DNA of 64,000 nt from Microvirga arabica (lineage in GTDB: Bacteria; Pseudomonadota; Alphaproteobacteria; Rhizobiales; Beijerinckiaceae). Positions 8,480 through 22,102 of this stretch are shown one piece after another. The stretch's first letter is position 1. Each line of letters starts with the position of its first letter. Where the stretch lies: contig NZ_JAFBID010000012.1 of the NCBI RefSeq assembly GCF_016811235.1, positions 45,962 to 109,961 of the forward strand. The letters run 5' to 3'. The position numbers and the translations under genes are program-made. Under the pieces are notes generated by a model. It saw only the letters and a program-made list of their open reading frames with translations. It was not told the DNA's origin and did not search any database.

Positions 8480-9100
8480 ATGACCAACGAACGCGACAAG
8501 CGGCTGATTACCGAGAACGGCGTGGCCGCCCGAGTGGCGGCGATCGTCGAGCCCGTGATCGAGGATCTGGGCTTCAATCTGGTGCGGGTGCGGGTCACCG
8601 GCCAGAACGGATGCACCGTGCAGATCATGGCCGAGAGGCCGGACGGCACCATGTCGGTGAGCGATTGCGAGACCGTGAGCCGGGCGATTTCACCGGTGCT
8701 CGACCTCGAGGACCCGATCGATACGGCCTATTACCTCGAGATATCCTCGCCCGGGATCGACAGACCGCTCGTGCGGATCAGCGATTTCGAACGCTGGACC
8801 GGTTACGACGCCAAGATCGAAATGGCCGTGCCGCTTGAGGGCCGCAAGCGTTTCCGCGGTTTCCTCCGGGGCGTCGAGAACGGGAAGCTCGTTGTCGAGT
8901 TGCCGGACGTGAAGGAAGGCCTCGATCCCATCGCGCGCCTGCCTCTGACGGATCTGGGCGAGGCGCACCTCGTTCTGACCGACGACCTCATCCGTGAATC
9001 GCTGCGCCGGGGAACGGCGCCGACCACGGACGACCTTGATGAAGACACGGATGTGGTGGATGCGCCCGATGAGCCGCAGAACCCGTCCAACGACGCATGA
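8480..9100 (+). CDS. rimP: Ribosome maturation factor RimP
   Basis: RimP assists 30S subunit assembly. The 206 aa product has the two-domain layout: the N-terminal domain to about residue 95 with [12 protein letters not shown], and an Sm-like C-terminal domain with [17 protein letters not shown]. The C-terminus is acidic (about residues 178-206), as in other alphaproteobacteria. ATG 8480 is chosen because upstream in-frame codons run through the leader terminator and encode no conserved residues. It is the first gene of the nusA-infB operon. Confidence 0.92.
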   Translation: MTNERDKRLITENGVAARVAAIVEPVIEDLGFNLVRVRVTGQNGCTVQIMAERPDGTMSVSDCETVSRAISPVLDLEDPIDTAYYLEISSPGIDRPLVRISDFERWTGYDAKIEMAVPLEGRKRFRGFLRGVENGKLVVELPDVKEGLDPIARLPLTDLGEAHLVLTDDLIRESLRRGTAPTTDDLDEDTDVVDAPDEPQNPSNDA

Positions 9101-9140
9101 TCCGGTGAAGTGGATGCCGGTTCACCGGTAAGATCATGCG
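9094..9140. repeat. 47-bp palindromic element between rimP and nusA
   Basis: Perfect 9-bp ends (CGCATGATC / GATCATGCG) flank an inner CGGTGAA/TTCACCG stem. The rimP stop codon lies inside it. The inner GTGGATGCCGGTTC recalls a dispersed rhizobial palindrome, and related elements occur at 22733 and 34922. It would fold in the mRNA between rimP and nusA. Confidence 0.6.
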
Positions 9141-9217
9141 GCCAAGCAACGAAAAGGAATGGGATGCGGTTATTGCAGCCCGTTCTTGAGACGAAACCGA
9201 ACTAAGGAGCGACCTCG

Positions 9218-10837
<1,620 letters not shown>

Positions 10838-10867
10838 ACCGGTTATGGCAAAGCGAGGTCAGCATTC

Positions 10868-11539
10868 GTGCCGCGGCATGAACCGGAGCGCACCTGCATC
10901 GTCACCCGCGAGGCGAAAGCGCCCGCGGGACTGATCCGCTTTGTCCTCGGGCCCGACCACCAGGTCGTGCCCGATCTCAGGCACAAGCTGCCGGGCCGCG
11001 GCGTCTGGGTGACGGCCCGTGCCGACATGGTGGAAGAGGCGGCCAAACGTCGCCTCTTCGCCCGCGCCTTCAAGGCCGAGGCCAAGGTTCCGGAGACCCT
11101 GGCCCAGGACATCGAGCGTCTTCTCCGGGACGATCTCCGGCAGGGTCTGGCGCTCGCCAACAAGGCCGGATCGGTGATCACCGGCTTCAACAAGGTCGAG
11201 TCGACCATCACGGATAAGCCCATCGTTGCCCTTATTCATGCCGCAGAAGCGGCCGAAGATGGGCGAAGAAAATTAGCGAACCAGTTGCGAAAACGCTTCG
11301 GCGAGGCGATATCTAGCTTTCCGGTCATCCAAGAATTGTCGAATGACGAATTGGATTTGGCATTAGGCCGGTCAAATGTGATACATGCTGCCCTCGTCGC
11401 GGGCGCTGGGAGCGACGGCTTTCTGAACCGCTGGCATCGTTACCGCGTCTTTCGCGGCCTCGACGCCGATCAAACTGGCCTCGGAAACGAGACCGGCGAA
11501 CCCAAGACTATGAAACCCGCAGGAACTGAGGCGGAATGA
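10868..11539 (+). CDS. YlxR-family RNA-binding protein (DUF448)
   Basis: The 223 aa product begins with a YlxR domain (residues 5-85), with [18 protein letters not shown] and the [11 protein letters not shown] signature. An L7Ae/L30e-like segment follows at about 95-180. Fusion of the two is common in alphaproteobacteria. The exact role is unsettled; the family binds RNA and is usually encoded between nusA and infB, as here. Translation starts at GTG 10868 and the stop overlaps infB by 4 bases. From about 11240 on, AT-richer codons appear. Confidence 0.88.
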   Translation: MPRHEPERTCIVTREAKAPAGLIRFVLGPDHQVVPDLRHKLPGRGVWVTARADMVEEAAKRRLFARAFKAEAKVPETLAQDIERLLRDDLRQGLALANKAGSVITGFNKVESTITDKPIVALIHAAEAAEDGRRKLANQLRKRFGEAISSFPVIQELSNDELDLALGRSNVIHAALVAGAGSDGFLNRWHRYRVFRGLDADQTGLGNETGEPKTMKPAGTEAE

Positions 11540-14445
11540 CCGATACGAAAAACCAGGGCGACAAGACTCTTCATGTGTCGTCCAAGACGCTTTCTCTGAA
11601 GCGCCCCGTCGAACAGGGCGTGGTGCGCCAAAGCTTCTCCCATGGCCGATCCAAGTCGGTTGTGGTCGAGACGGTCAAGCGTCGCCCTGCCGTTGGCCCC
11701 ACCGGGGGCAAGGAAGACAGGCCCGCGCCGCAACAGGCCGCGGCCCCTGCGGCTGCGCCCAAGCCTGCCGCACCGGCGGCTCCGGCCCCGAAGCCGGCGG
11801 CGCCCGCCCAGGGTGGCCGCCCGCAGCGGTCCGCTCCGAATACGCCCCGTTCAGGCGGCATGGTGCTGCAGACCCTGTCCGAGCAGGAGCGTGATGCGCG
11901 CATGAACGCGCTCGTCGATGCGCGCCGCCGCGACGAGGAAGACCGCCGCCGCCAGGCTGAAGAGGCTGCCCGCCGCGCCGAGCGCGAGGCTGAAGAGGCT
12001 AAGGACCGCGAAGCTGCCGAAGCCCGCAAGCGCGAGGAAGAGGACCGCCGCCGTCAGGACGAGGAGCGCAAGCGCCGCGCCGAGGACGAAGCCCGCCGCC
12101 GTCTCGGCGAGGAGGCTCCCCGCCAGGCCGCAGGCGCCGCTCCGGCAGCCCGCACCGGCGCCCCGCGCCCGGACGGCGGCCGTTTTGAAGGCCCTCGCCC
12201 GGATCGTCCCCGCTCCGATGGGCCGCGTCCCGCCGGCGCCCGTTCGGACGGCCCGCGCCCCGGCGGCCCGCGCCAGGATGGTCCCCGTCCGGGCGGCTAT
12301 GGTGGTCCCCGCAGCGGCGGTGGCACCATGGGAGGCCGTCCGCCGAGCCTGAACCACATGGCGCGTCCTGCCGCTCCGGTCGCCCCCGATCCGGAAACGG
12401 CAAAGCCCCACGCCCGCACGGCTCCTCCCGTGGCGGCCCGCGCTGCCCTGGTGGATGACGAGGAGGGTGCACGCACCATCCGCCGTCCCGGCGTCGCGGC
12501 CAAGCCCGCCGCCCTGCCGAAGACCCCCAAGGCCGCTCCCGGCGAGGAGAAGCGCCGTGGCCGCCTGACCCTGGCCAACGCGACCTCGGGCGAAGAGGAG
12601 CGCACCCGCTCGCTCGCCGCCTTCCGTCGCCGCAACCAGCGTCTGATGGGCCACCGCCAGGTGGAGCAGAAGGAAAAGATCGCCCGTGAGGTGACGATTC
12701 CGGAGACGATCACCATCCAGGAGCTCGCCAACCGCATGTCGGAGCGTGCCGTGGACGTGATCAAGTTCCTGATGAAGCAGGGACAGATGCACAAGATCAC
12801 CGACGTGATCGATGCCGATACCGCGCAGATCGTTGCGGAAGAGCTCGGCCACACGGTAAAGCGCGTAGCGGAATCGGACGTCGAGGAAGGCCTGTTCGAC
12901 ACCCCGGACGTGGACGAGAACCTCGTCACCCGTCCGCCGGTCGTGACCATCATGGGCCACGTCGACCACGGCAAGACCTCGCTGCTCGACGCGATCCGCA
13001 AGACCAACGTGGTGTCCGGCGAAGCCGGCGGCATCACCCAGCATATCGGCGCCTATCAGGTGACCTCGCCGCTCGGCGGCAAGATCACCTTCATCGACAC
13101 GCCCGGCCACGCGGCCTTCACGGCCATGCGTGCCCGCGGCGCCAAGGTGACGGATATCGTCGTGCTGGTGGTGGCGGCCGATGACGGCGTCATGCCGCAG
13201 ACCGTCGAGGCGATCAACCACGCGCAGGCGGCCGGCGTGCCCCTGATCGTGGCGATCAACAAGGTGGACAAGCCCGACGCGAACCCGCAGCGGGTGCGCA
13301 CCGAGCTGCTGCAGCACTCCATCGTGGTCGAGTCCATGGGCGGCGAGACCCTCGAGTTCGAGGTTTCCGCCAAGACGGGCGACGGTCTCGAGACCCTTCT
13401 CGAAGGTCTCCAGCTGCAGGCCGAAATCCTCGAGCTCAAGGCCAATGCCGAGCGCTCGGCGGAAGGCACCGTCATCGAGGCAAAGCTCGATCGCGGCCGC
13501 GGTCCTGTGGCCACCGTGCTCGTGCAGCGCGGAACCCTGCGCACCGGCGACATCGTGGTGGCCGGCGCCGAATGGGGCCGCGTGCGTGCCCTGATCAACG
13601 ATCTCGGCGCCAACGTGAAGGAGGCTGGTCCCTCGGTTCCGGTCGAGGTTCTGGGCTTCAACGGCACACCTGAGGCCGGCGACCGCGTTGCGGTGGTCGA
13701 GTCCGAGGCCCGTGCCCGTGAGGTCACCGAGTACCGCACCCGCCAGAAGCGCGAACGTCAGGCGGCCCGCATGGGTTCGGCCGGGCGCACGCTCGCCGAC
13801 ATGATGCACGACCTCAAGGCCGGAGCGGGCCGTAAGGAATTCCCGCTCGTGGTCCGGGCCGACGTGCAGGGCTCGGCGGAAGCCATCGTGGGCGCTCTCG
13901 AGAAGGTCGGCAACGAGGAAGTGGCCGCCCGCATCGTCCAGGCTGGCGTCGGCGGCATCTCGGAATCGGACGTCACCCTGGCGGAAGCCTCGAACGCCAT
14001 CATCCTGGCCTTCAACGTGCGTGCCCACAAGGAAGCCCGTGAGGCGGCCGAGCGTGCCGGCATCGAGATCCGCTACTACAACATCATCTACGATCTCGTG
14101 GATGACGTGAAGGCGGCCATGTCCGGTCTGCTGGCTCCGACGCTCCGCGAGGAGCGGCTCGGCGAGGCGCAGATCCTCGAGGTGTTCAACGTGTCGAAGG
14201 TCGGCAAGATCGCCGGCTGCCGCGTCCTCGACGGCGTGGTCCAGCGCGGCGCCCATGTCCGCCTGATCCGCGACAACGTGGTGATCCACGAAGGCCGCTT
14301 GAGCCAGCTCAAGCGCTTCAAGGACGATGCCCGCGAGGTCACCTCGGGTCAGGAATGCGGTATGTCCTTCGAGAACTACCAGGACATGCGCGTCGGCGAC
14401 CTCATCGAGTGCTACCGCGTAGAAGAGGTGAAGCGCAGCCTTTAA
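11536..14445 (+). CDS. infB: Translation initiation factor IF-2
   Basis: IF-2 is the GTPase that brings initiator tRNA to the ribosome. The 969 aa product has a long low-complexity N-terminus (to about residue 330) rich in Ala, Pro, Arg and Glu, including a charged coiled-coil stretch (about 120-195) and GPRP-type repeats (about 208-265). An IF2_N domain follows near 385-435. The G domain has G1 GHVDHGKTS from Gly474 and NKVD from Asn575, and domains II-IV run to the end. It is translationally coupled to ylxR by an ATGA overlap. Confidence 0.96.
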   Translation: MTDTKNQGDKTLHVSSKTLSLKRPVEQGVVRQSFSHGRSKSVVVETVKRRPAVGPTGGKEDRPAPQQAAAPAAAPKPAAPAAPAPKPAAPAQGGRPQRSAPNTPRSGGMVLQTLSEQERDARMNALVDARRRDEEDRRRQAEEAARRAEREAEEAKDREAAEARKREEEDRRRQDEERKRRAEDEARRRLGEEAPRQAAGAAPAARTGAPRPDGGRFEGPRPDRPRSDGPRPAGARSDGPRPGGPRQDGPRPGGYGGPRSGGGTMGGRPPSLNHMARPAAPVAPDPETAKPHARTAPPVAARAALVDDEEGARTIRRPGVAAKPAALPKTPKAAPGEEKRRGRLTLANATSGEEERTRSLAAFRRRNQRLMGHRQVEQKEKIAREVTIPETITIQELANRMSERAVDVIKFLMKQGQMHKITDVIDADTAQIVAEELGHTVKRVAESDVEEGLFDTPDVDENLVTRPPVVTIMGHVDHGKTSLLDAIRKTNVVSGEAGGITQHIGAYQVTSPLGGKITFIDTPGHAAFTAMRARGAKVTDIVVLVVAADDGVMPQTVEAINHAQAAGVPLIVAINKVDKPDANPQRVRTELLQHSIVVESMGGETLEFEVSAKTGDGLETLLEGLQLQAEILELKANAERSAEGTVIEAKLDRGRGPVATVLVQRGTLRTGDIVVAGAEWGRVRALINDLGANVKEAGPSVPVEVLGFNGTPEAGDRVAVVESEARAREVTEYRTRQKRERQAARMGSAGRTLADMMHDLKAGAGRKEFPLVVRADVQGSAEAIVGALEKVGNEEVAARIVQAGVGGISESDVTLAEASNAIILAFNVRAHKEAREAAERAGIEIRYYNIIYDLVDDVKAAMSGLLAPTLREERLGEAQILEVFNVSKVGKIAGCRVLDGVVQRGAHVRLIRDNVVIHEGRLSQLKRFKDDAREVTSGQECGMSFENYQDMRVGDLIECYRVEEVKRSL

Positions 14446-14489
14446 GGCTTCGCTTTGCGCTTCATGGCGTGATCCTGAAATAGAGACCA

Positions 14490-14522
14490 ACATGGCCGGG
14501 TTGTCTCCCGGCCATGTTTTTT
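14490..14522 (+). terminator. Intrinsic terminator after infB
   Basis: A perfect 11-bp stem (14490-14500 with 14507-14517) with a TTGTCT loop is followed by TTTTTT. Its CATGGCCGGG core resembles the arms of the mosaic repeats elsewhere in the window. It separates infB from the following YcxB-like gene and rbfA. Confidence 0.85.
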
Positions 14523-14548
14523 GAACCATCCGGTCCGATCCCGGTGAG

Positions 14549-15124
14549 ATGACAATGCAAGAACAAGCAGCTGAAGGCCGCCCGGAGGTGGTACATAGCG
14601 CAAGCTACACCTATAGCTTTGCCGATTACCAAGCCTCCCGAGAAGCTCGGCGTAAGCTCAACCCTGTCCAATATGCTCTCTGGCCTTGGCGATATGCTTT
14701 GCTTGTTGGCGTTAACCTTGCCATCTTGCTGTTCTTGACCTGGGACGCCGACCTCACCGCAGAGGAGGTTTTGTCCTGGACGTACCTTTCTAAAATTTTG
14801 CCGCTTTATGCAGGTCTCCTTGTTTGCGTCGCACTTATCGATGTTCTCTTCGACCGGATTCTTCCCGCATGGGTCTTCAAGCGTTACAGCATGGCCAACA
14901 AACCTCTGGCTTTCGCGTTTCATGACGATGGGATCAGCTGGTCGAGCGAAGGCTTCAGAGGCGAGTTCGTCTGGAGCAAGGTGACGAAAATCGTCACCCT
15001 GAAAGGCAATCTGTTTCTTTTCATCAGCAAATTGGAGGCGCTTTGCATCCCGCAACGCGCTTTTCCGTCGAAGGATGCCTTCGACCGTTTCGTCTCTTAT
15101 GCAAAGGAGCGCGTGAATGGCTAA
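14549..15124 (+). CDS. YcxB-like membrane protein between infB and rbfA
   Basis: The 191 aa product has two hydrophobic helices (about residues 48-66 and 80-102). A C-terminal YcxB-like region follows (about 122-185), with the pattern [15 protein letters not shown] and [19 protein letters not shown]. The family is uncharacterised. Its codon use is visibly AT-richer than its neighbours. It ends 8 bases inside rbfA, so translation of rbfA may be coupled to it. ATG 14555 is an alternative start with better ribosome-site spacing. Finding it inside this translation operon is unusual and may reflect acquisition. Confidence 0.7.
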   Translation: MTMQEQAAEGRPEVVHSASYTYSFADYQASREARRKLNPVQYALWPWRYALLVGVNLAILLFLTWDADLTAEEVLSWTYLSKILPLYAGLLVCVALIDVLFDRILPAWVFKRYSMANKPLAFAFHDDGISWSSEGFRGEFVWSKVTKIVTLKGNLFLFISKLEALCIPQRAFPSKDAFDRFVSYAKERVNG

Positions 15125-15551
15125 GCGCTTTGAACAAACCACTGGACCCTCCCAGCGCCAGCAGCGCGTGGCCGAGCTTGTGCGTCACGCGCTTGCCGAG
15201 GTCCTCTCCCGCGGCGATGTGCAGGACGACGTGCTGACAAGAAACGTCATCACGATTCCGGAAGTGCGCATGTCGCCGGACCTTAAGCTCGCTACGGCTT
15301 ACGTCATGCCGCTCGGCGGCCGTGACGAGGAAGCGGTGCTGAAAGCGCTCGACAAGCACAAGAAGGTGCTGCGCCAGGAGGTGGCCCGCCGGGTCAACCT
15401 GAAATTCGCCCCCGACCTGCGCTTCCGCCGCGACGAGAGCTTCGACGAGGCTGCCCGGATCGATGCGCTGCTGCGCACCGAGCGTGTGGCCCGCGATACG
15501 GGCAGATCCGATATCGACCTCTCCGACGACAGCGACGAGCAGGATCAATGA
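15117..15551 (+). CDS. rbfA: Ribosome-binding factor A
   Basis: RbfA is a KH-fold protein needed for late 30S maturation and cold growth. The 144 aa product contains the expected [22 protein letters not shown] start, the [18 protein letters not shown] core, and the [19 protein letters not shown] helix. The C-terminus is acidic. It overlaps the YcxB-like gene upstream by 8 bases and truB downstream by 4 bases. Confidence 0.95.
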   Translation: MAKRFEQTTGPSQRQQRVAELVRHALAEVLSRGDVQDDVLTRNVITIPEVRMSPDLKLATAYVMPLGGRDEEAVLKALDKHKKVLRQEVARRVNLKFAPDLRFRRDESFDEAARIDALLRTERVARDTGRSDIDLSDDSDEQDQ

Positions 15552-16468
15552 GCGAGGAACGCCCGCAGCGGAGGCCCCACGGGGACCGACCGAAGAAGCG
15601 CGACGTCAACGGATGGATCATCCTCGACAAGGGCGTGGGCATGACCTCGACCCATGCGGTGGCAGTAGTCAAGCGGGGCCTCTCGGCCAAGAAGGCGGGT
15701 CACGCCGGCACCCTGGATCCGCTCGCCTCCGGCATCCTGCCGATCGCTCTCGGCGAGGCGACCAAGACCGTGCCCTTCGTCATGGACGGGCGCAAATCCT
15801 ACGTGTTCACCGTGGCCTGGGGGGCGGAGACCACCACGGACGATACCGAGGGCGAGGTTGTCGAGCGCACCGACAGGCTGCCCGATCCGTCTGAGATCGA
15901 GTCGTTCCTGCCCCGGTTCACAGGTCAGGTGCAGCAGGTGCCGCCGCGCTTTTCCGCCATCAAGATTGCCGGCGAGCGCGCCTATGATCTTGCCCGTGAC
16001 GGCGAGGTGGTGGAACTGCAGCCGCGCACGGTGGAGATCGACCGGCTTGCCCTCGTGCACCACGACGGCAACCGCTCGGTGATCGAGGCCGATTGCGGCA
16101 AGGGCACCTATGTGCGGGCCATCGCGCGCGACCTCGGCCGGGCGCTCGGCTGCCTCGGCCATATCGCGGCGCTCCGGCGGACCCGCGTCGGTCCTTTCAC
16201 GGAGCACGATGCGGTCACCGTGGACGATGTCGCCACCGATCCGGCGGCCCTGCGCCCGGTGGAGACGGCGCTGAGCGAAATCCCGTCGATTGCGGTGAGC
16301 CGCGACATGGCCGGCCGTCTCATGCGCGGCCAGTCGATTATCCTGCGCGGGCGCGAGGCGCCCCTGTCGGGGAAGGTCTATGCCACCTGCAACGGCGTGC
16401 TCATCGCGGTCGGCGACGTCGAGCGCGGCGAACTCGTGCCCCACCGGGTGTTCAATTTGGGGGCCTAA
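15548..16468 (+). CDS. truB: tRNA pseudouridine(55) synthase
   Basis: TruB isomerises U55 in the T-loop of tRNAs. The 306 aa product has the catalytic aspartate at Asp57 in [25 protein letters not shown] sequence, the KKAGHAG segment before it, and the C-terminal RRTRVGPF motif near residue 215. The N-terminus is rich in basic residues before the [13 protein letters not shown] core. It starts at the ATGA overlap with rbfA and closes the operon. Confidence 0.95.
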   Translation: MSEERPQRRPHGDRPKKRDVNGWIILDKGVGMTSTHAVAVVKRGLSAKKAGHAGTLDPLASGILPIALGEATKTVPFVMDGRKSYVFTVAWGAETTTDDTEGEVVERTDRLPDPSEIESFLPRFTGQVQQVPPRFSAIKIAGERAYDLARDGEVVELQPRTVEIDRLALVHHDGNRSVIEADCGKGTYVRAIARDLGRALGCLGHIAALRRTRVGPFTEHDAVTVDDVATDPAALRPVETALSEIPSIAVSRDMAGRLMRGQSIILRGREAPLSGKVYATCNGVLIAVGDVERGELVPHRVFNLGA

Positions 16469-16481
16469 AATCCCACCCGCT

Positions 16482-16619
16482 GTCATTCCGGGGCCGCGCA
16501 GCGGAACCCGGAATCCATAACCGCTAACGATCCAGAAAGAGACGCGACGCTGAGCGCCCTCTCCGGCGCAGTCGAGTTTATGGATTCCGGGCTCTCGCTC
16601 CGCTCGCCCCGGAATGACG
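16482..16619. repeat. Long imperfect palindrome after truB
   Basis: The ends TCATTCCGGGGC and GCCCCGGAATGA and the inner blocks CCCGGAATCCATAA and TTATGGATTCCGGG pair over about 138 bp. This is a GC-rich intergenic mosaic repeat of the type common in Rhizobiales. No gene is seen inside. Confidence 0.75.
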
Positions 16620-16641
16620 GTGAGGAGCCTTTCAGACATGG

Positions 16642-16668
16642 AAATGGCCGGGACAAGCCCGGCCATTT
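16642..16668. terminator. Hairpin between truB and the ferritin-like gene
   Basis: A perfect 11-bp stem (AAATGGCCGGG / CCCGGCCATTT) with a 5-base loop lies between two convergent genes. It shares its core with the mosaic-repeat arms. There is only a weak T tract on either strand. Confidence 0.5.
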
Positions 16669-16689
16669 CGTTAGAAGCGTTCAGCAAGT

Positions 16690-17232
16690 TTACCGGTCAG
16701 CCTTCAGGCCCTGCGCCGAGCGCGTCAGGAACTTCTGGGTGATCGGCACGATCATGTCGTACACCGCCTGAGCGGTCTTTTCCTCTTCGCGCAGGCTCTC
16801 CTGGAGCGCCGGGATGAACTTCTGGTTCCCGGAGGCCTCGGCCATGGCGATGAGGGATTTGTAGGACGCGATCTCGAAATTCTCGAAGGCGTGGTTGGCG
16901 AAGGTGTTCTTCAGAACCTCGTCGGCCATCGGCATGTGGCCGGCTGCGGCCAGGTTGGCCATGAACTGCGTGGCCATGTCCTTCAGGATCGAGCGATCGG
17001 CCCCGAAGCTGTGCAGGGCCTCGTCGAGGCGGCGGATCTGGCCTTCCGTCTCGACGATGTGCCGGCGCAGAAGATCGGACATTTCGGGATAGTTCTCGAA
17101 CCGCTCGACCTGCCGCTCCATGAGCTGGATGGCTTGCTTCTCAAGGGCGTGGGCGTTTTCCAGGCCGGTAATGAAGATGTTGCGGATGTCTTCCGAGGAC
17201 GTGAGGTCGGCCATGCCTGTGGTGGCAGTCAT
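16690..17232 (-). CDS. DUF892/YciF-type ferritin-like protein
   Basis: The 180 aa product is an all-helical ferritin-like protein of the YciF/DUF892 group, which is often induced by stress. Four long helices can be drawn from residues 12-165. Candidate metal ligands are the Glu/His pairs in NAHALEKQAIQLMERQ, RRHIVETEGQIRRLDEAL, NHAFENFEIASYKSL and LREEEKTAQ. The molecular activity of the family is not established. It is encoded alone and is divergent from rpsO. Confidence 0.82.
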   Translation of the reverse strand: MTATTGMADLTSSEDIRNIFITGLENAHALEKQAIQLMERQVERFENYPEMSDLLRRHIVETEGQIRRLDEALHSFGADRSILKDMATQFMANLAAAGHMPMADEVLKNTFANHAFENFEIASYKSLIAMAEASGNQKFIPALQESLREEEKTAQAVYDMIVPITQKFLTRSAQGLKADR

Positions 17233-17352
17233 GATGCTGGTTTCCTATCTTGGGGGTCTCTGGTTCACCAACCGTGACCTGGAAAACTTGTTCCGCCAGG
17301 GTTTGCCTCAAAACGGCGCATCTTATTGCTCCGCTTGAGAAAAACGATTTCT

Positions 17353-17381
17353 CTGGCACTCCGGCGCATTTCGTGTATGGT
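17353..17381 (+). promoter_or_regulatory. Putative rpsO promoter
   Basis: CTGGCA (17353-17358) and TATGGT (17376-17381) are spaced by 17 bases. Each box matches 4 of 6 consensus positions. The rest of the 300-base gap between the ferritin-like gene and rpsO holds a GC-rich leader of about 140 bases with no other recognisable signal. Confidence 0.35.
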
Positions 17382-17532
17382 GCGCCATCTTTTCTGAGGC
17401 TTTAAGCCCCGAAAGACGCGTCCGGATCCGGACCGCGCTGGACGACATCCCGGCCCGGCCCTTCCGGACGAACCGGACCTGAAGCCTGAGGGCTCAAGGT
17501 CTCCTGACAAAACCAACCTGAAAGGACTGACG

Positions 17533-17802
17533 ATGTCGATTACGGCTGAGCGCAAGAACGCGCTTGTGAAGGAATTCGCCCAGAAGGCTGGCGACACCGG
17601 CTCCCCCGAGGTGCAGGTCGCTATTCTCACCGAGCGGATCAACAACCTGACCGGTCACTTCAAGACCCACAACAAGGACAACCATTCCCGTCGTGGCCTC
17701 CTGAAGCTCGTGTCGTCGCGCCGTTCGCTTCTCGACTACCTGAAGAAGAAGGACGAGAGCCGCTACCGCACGCTGATCGAGAAGCTCGGCATCCGCCGCT
17801 AA
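17533..17802 (+). CDS. rpsO: 30S ribosomal protein S15
   Basis: S15 binds 16S rRNA helices early in 30S assembly. The 89 aa product has the full family sequence, including [21 protein letters not shown], the [22 protein letters not shown]-binding segment, and a KLGIRR end. An AAGGA ribosome site precedes ATG 17533. It is followed by pnp, the common rpsO-pnp pair. S15 autoregulates by leader binding in several bacteria; I cannot identify the structure here. Confidence 0.97.
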   Translation: MSITAERKNALVKEFAQKAGDTGSPEVQVAILTERINNLTGHFKTHNKDNHSRRGLLKLVSSRRSLLDYLKKKDESRYRTLIEKLGIRR

Positions 17803-17819
17803 GCTTCTTCAAAAGACTT

Positions 17820-17844
17820 CCGTCCGGAGCCCGGCTCCGGACGG
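17820..17844 (+). terminator. Hairpin between rpsO and pnp
   Basis: A perfect 11-bp stem (CCGTCCGGAGC / GCTCCGGACGG) closes a 3-base loop and is followed by CTTCT. It is a partial terminator or a processing site in the rpsO-pnp transcript. The 217-base gap to pnp contains no gene. Confidence 0.6.
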
Positions 17845-18019
17845 CTTCTACACCGGTCGACGATCAAGTCCCGGTGTCCTCCGAGGAGGCGGTTGACGCG
17901 ATGACCATGGCAGGATCGCAAGGGGCTTATAAGGTGGGCATGCCCACCGGCGTGAGTCTCTTGCCGTCTTGCTCATGGCATCGAGCCCCCGCTCCTGCTG
18001 TCATGAAAGACGAAAAAGC

Positions 18020-20194
<2,175 letters not shown>

Positions 20195-20218
20195 GATCGC
20201 TTCACTTCAGACGAAAAG

Positions 20219-20245
20219 AAAGCGCGGTGAAAACCGCGCTTTTTT
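20219..20245 (+). terminator. Intrinsic terminator after pnp
   Basis: A 9-bp stem (AAAGCGCGG / CCGCGCTTT) with a TGAAAA loop runs directly into further T residues. Confidence 0.88.
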
Positions 20246-20271
20246 GTTGTTTCAGCCGGGACTCGACGAAC

Positions 20272-21957
20272 TCATGATGACCGCGCCAAACTCCCCACCT
20301 CCGGAATGATCCAACTCCCCAACGGCGCGGCCCGTCCCCGGATGGAGACGATCTGGCGGTTGCGGCTGGAGAGGTCGAGGCCGGCGCGGGTGGCGAGGTC
20401 TTCGGAGATCACCAGCTCCACGTCGAGCTCCTTGGCGAGCCCCTCCAGGCGGCTTGCTGCATTGATGGTGTCGCCCACGGCCGTGAGACTGGTCGCCTGG
20501 CCGTAGCCCATTTGGCCGACGATGGCCGGGCCCGCATGGAGGCTCATGGCGATGCGCAGGGGATGCTCGAACTCGCTGGCGTAATCCTCGTTGAGGCGGG
20601 CGAGCGCCGCCTTGATCCGGAGCGCGGCGTCGAGGGCTTGGCGTGCGGCCTCCTGCGGGGTCGTGTTGAGGCCGAACAGGGCCAGAACCCCGTCGCCGAT
20701 GAACTTGTCGATATAGCCGCCCGCATCCTCCACCGCCTCGCCCACCGCCTCGAAGTAGCGGTTGAGAATGAACACCGTGTCGAAGGGCAGGCGCTTTTCG
20801 GTGAGGCTCGTGAAGCCGCGCAGGTCGCAGAACAGCACCGCCACCTCCCGCTCCTGCCCCTGGGCGCGGCCTCCGCGCACCAGCGCCGTTACGCCGTTGC
20901 GGCCCGTGGACAGGATCGGCACGACGGCGATCTCGCCGACAGGCCTGAACTGGCAGGCGAGCCTCACATTGGAGCCGGCCTTGATGCGCGCGAGCGTGCC
21001 CCGCTCCTGGGCGGTGGGCGGCGGCTGGTGCTCCAGGCCGTCGAGCACCCTCACCCGGCAGGTGGAGCAGCGGCCCCGCCCGCCGCAGACCGAGATGTGC
21101 GGGATCCCGGCCGTGCGGCTTGCTTCCAGCACGCTGAAGCCCGACGGCACGGTGACGACCTGATCGTTGGGATAGCGGATGCGGACCCGCCGCGACCACA
21201 GATTGGCGCTGCGCACGATGCGCCCGGCAATCGTCAGGGCCAGGAGACCGCCGAAGAAGGCATAGAGGCCAGGGCCAACCAGGGGCAGGAGATCGGATCC
21301 GGGAGGCGTGCGCACGGCAAACCGCTCCGGCGCCTCGGCGATCTCCCGGCCCGCTTCCGCAAAGCCGAGCAGCGCCAGAATGGGAACAAGGATGGCCTCC
21401 GTGTAGAGGAGCAGCGCCCACCTTGGAAACCAGGGTTTCGGGCGCAGCCAAAAATAGACCCCGAGGCACCCGTGCAGCCACGCGATGATGAGCGCAACCG
21501 CTTGGCGTGCGCCGATCTCGGGACTCAGCAGCCAGAGGCTCCTGACCACCTCGGGATAGCCGGAATCATGGCCGGTCAGCGCCCACTCGATCCGGGTTCC
21601 CGTCACATGCCCAATCAGGAGGAAGGGCAGGCTCAAGCCCAAAGTCAGCTGCGCCGCCTCGCGGACGGGCATGCGCAGGGTGCGGCGGCGGTAGAGGGCC
21701 TGCAGCGCCAGAAGGAAGTGGAGGAGAAGAGAGCCGTAGAGGAGGACCGTACCGACCGGGTTGCGCCATAGGCGGTTGAACCAGGCGCGCCCGGCTTCCA
21801 TCGCCTCGATGGAGACGAGCCCCAGGGCATGATTGCTGAAATGGGTGAGGAGAAAGGCCGCGAGCACGAGGCCCGAGACGAGGCGGATCTCCCGCCAGGG
21901 GATGCGACCCTTAAGCAAAGCCGCCTCGGCTGCAGGTCCTGTCTCGGTTTGCTTCAT
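20272..21957 (-). CDS. Membrane adenylate cyclase with [2Fe-2S] domain
   Basis: This 561 aa protein should make cAMP under redox control. Residues 25-245 form about six membrane helices with histidines at 39, 43, 80, 117 and 162, like a succinate-dehydrogenase-type diheme anchor. Residues 258-345 are a plant-type ferredoxin domain with Cys291, Cys297, Cys300 and Cys335. Residues 370-550 are a class III cyclase domain with metal-binding Asp378 and Asp422, Lys418 (in DKFIGDGV, typical of adenine specificity), and the TAVGDTINAASRLEG motif. The architecture resembles Sinorhizobium meliloti CyaC, a quinone-responsive diheme cyclase. It is convergent with pnp, with no obvious operon partner. Confidence 0.88.
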   Translation of the reverse strand: MKQTETGPAAEAALLKGRIPWREIRLVSGLVLAAFLLTHFSNHALGLVSIEAMEAGRAWFNRLWRNPVGTVLLYGSLLLHFLLALQALYRRRTLRMPVREAAQLTLGLSLPFLLIGHVTGTRIEWALTGHDSGYPEVVRSLWLLSPEIGARQAVALIIAWLHGCLGVYFWLRPKPWFPRWALLLYTEAILVPILALLGFAEAGREIAEAPERFAVRTPPGSDLLPLVGPGLYAFFGGLLALTIAGRIVRSANLWSRRVRIRYPNDQVVTVPSGFSVLEASRTAGIPHISVCGGRGRCSTCRVRVLDGLEHQPPPTAQERGTLARIKAGSNVRLACQFRPVGEIAVVPILSTGRNGVTALVRGGRAQGQEREVAVLFCDLRGFTSLTEKRLPFDTVFILNRYFEAVGEAVEDAGGYIDKFIGDGVLALFGLNTTPQEAARQALDAALRIKAALARLNEDYASEFEHPLRIAMSLHAGPAIVGQMGYGQATSLTAVGDTINAASRLEGLAKELDVELVISEDLATRAGLDLSSRNRQIVSIRGRAAPLGSWIIPEVGSLARSS

Positions 21958-22102
21958 GGGCGAATGACCGGTCTCGATCCTGCATCAATGGCTTGGCTCA
22001 AGCAATGGAGGTGCAGGCGCACGCGCCAATGTCAAATCACAGTCGCTGGACCGTGGCGGCGAACCGTATATTCCTAGGCACCGCACAGGCAGAACCCGAA
22101 TC

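Noticed and set aside
11851..14529. 892-codon minus-strand open frame opposite infB
   Set aside because: It is a shadow of infB, whose GTPase motifs are clear. The antisense translation has no recognisable domain.
17353..17368. Sigma-54-like promoter (TGGCAC...GC) ahead of rpsO
   Set aside because: The GC element is one base too close to GG for the strict -24/-12 spacing, and rpsO is expected to use the housekeeping sigma.
20512..21771. 419-codon plus-strand open frame opposite the cyclase gene
   Set aside because: It is a shadow frame. The minus strand encodes a complete cyclase with ferredoxin and membrane motifs.
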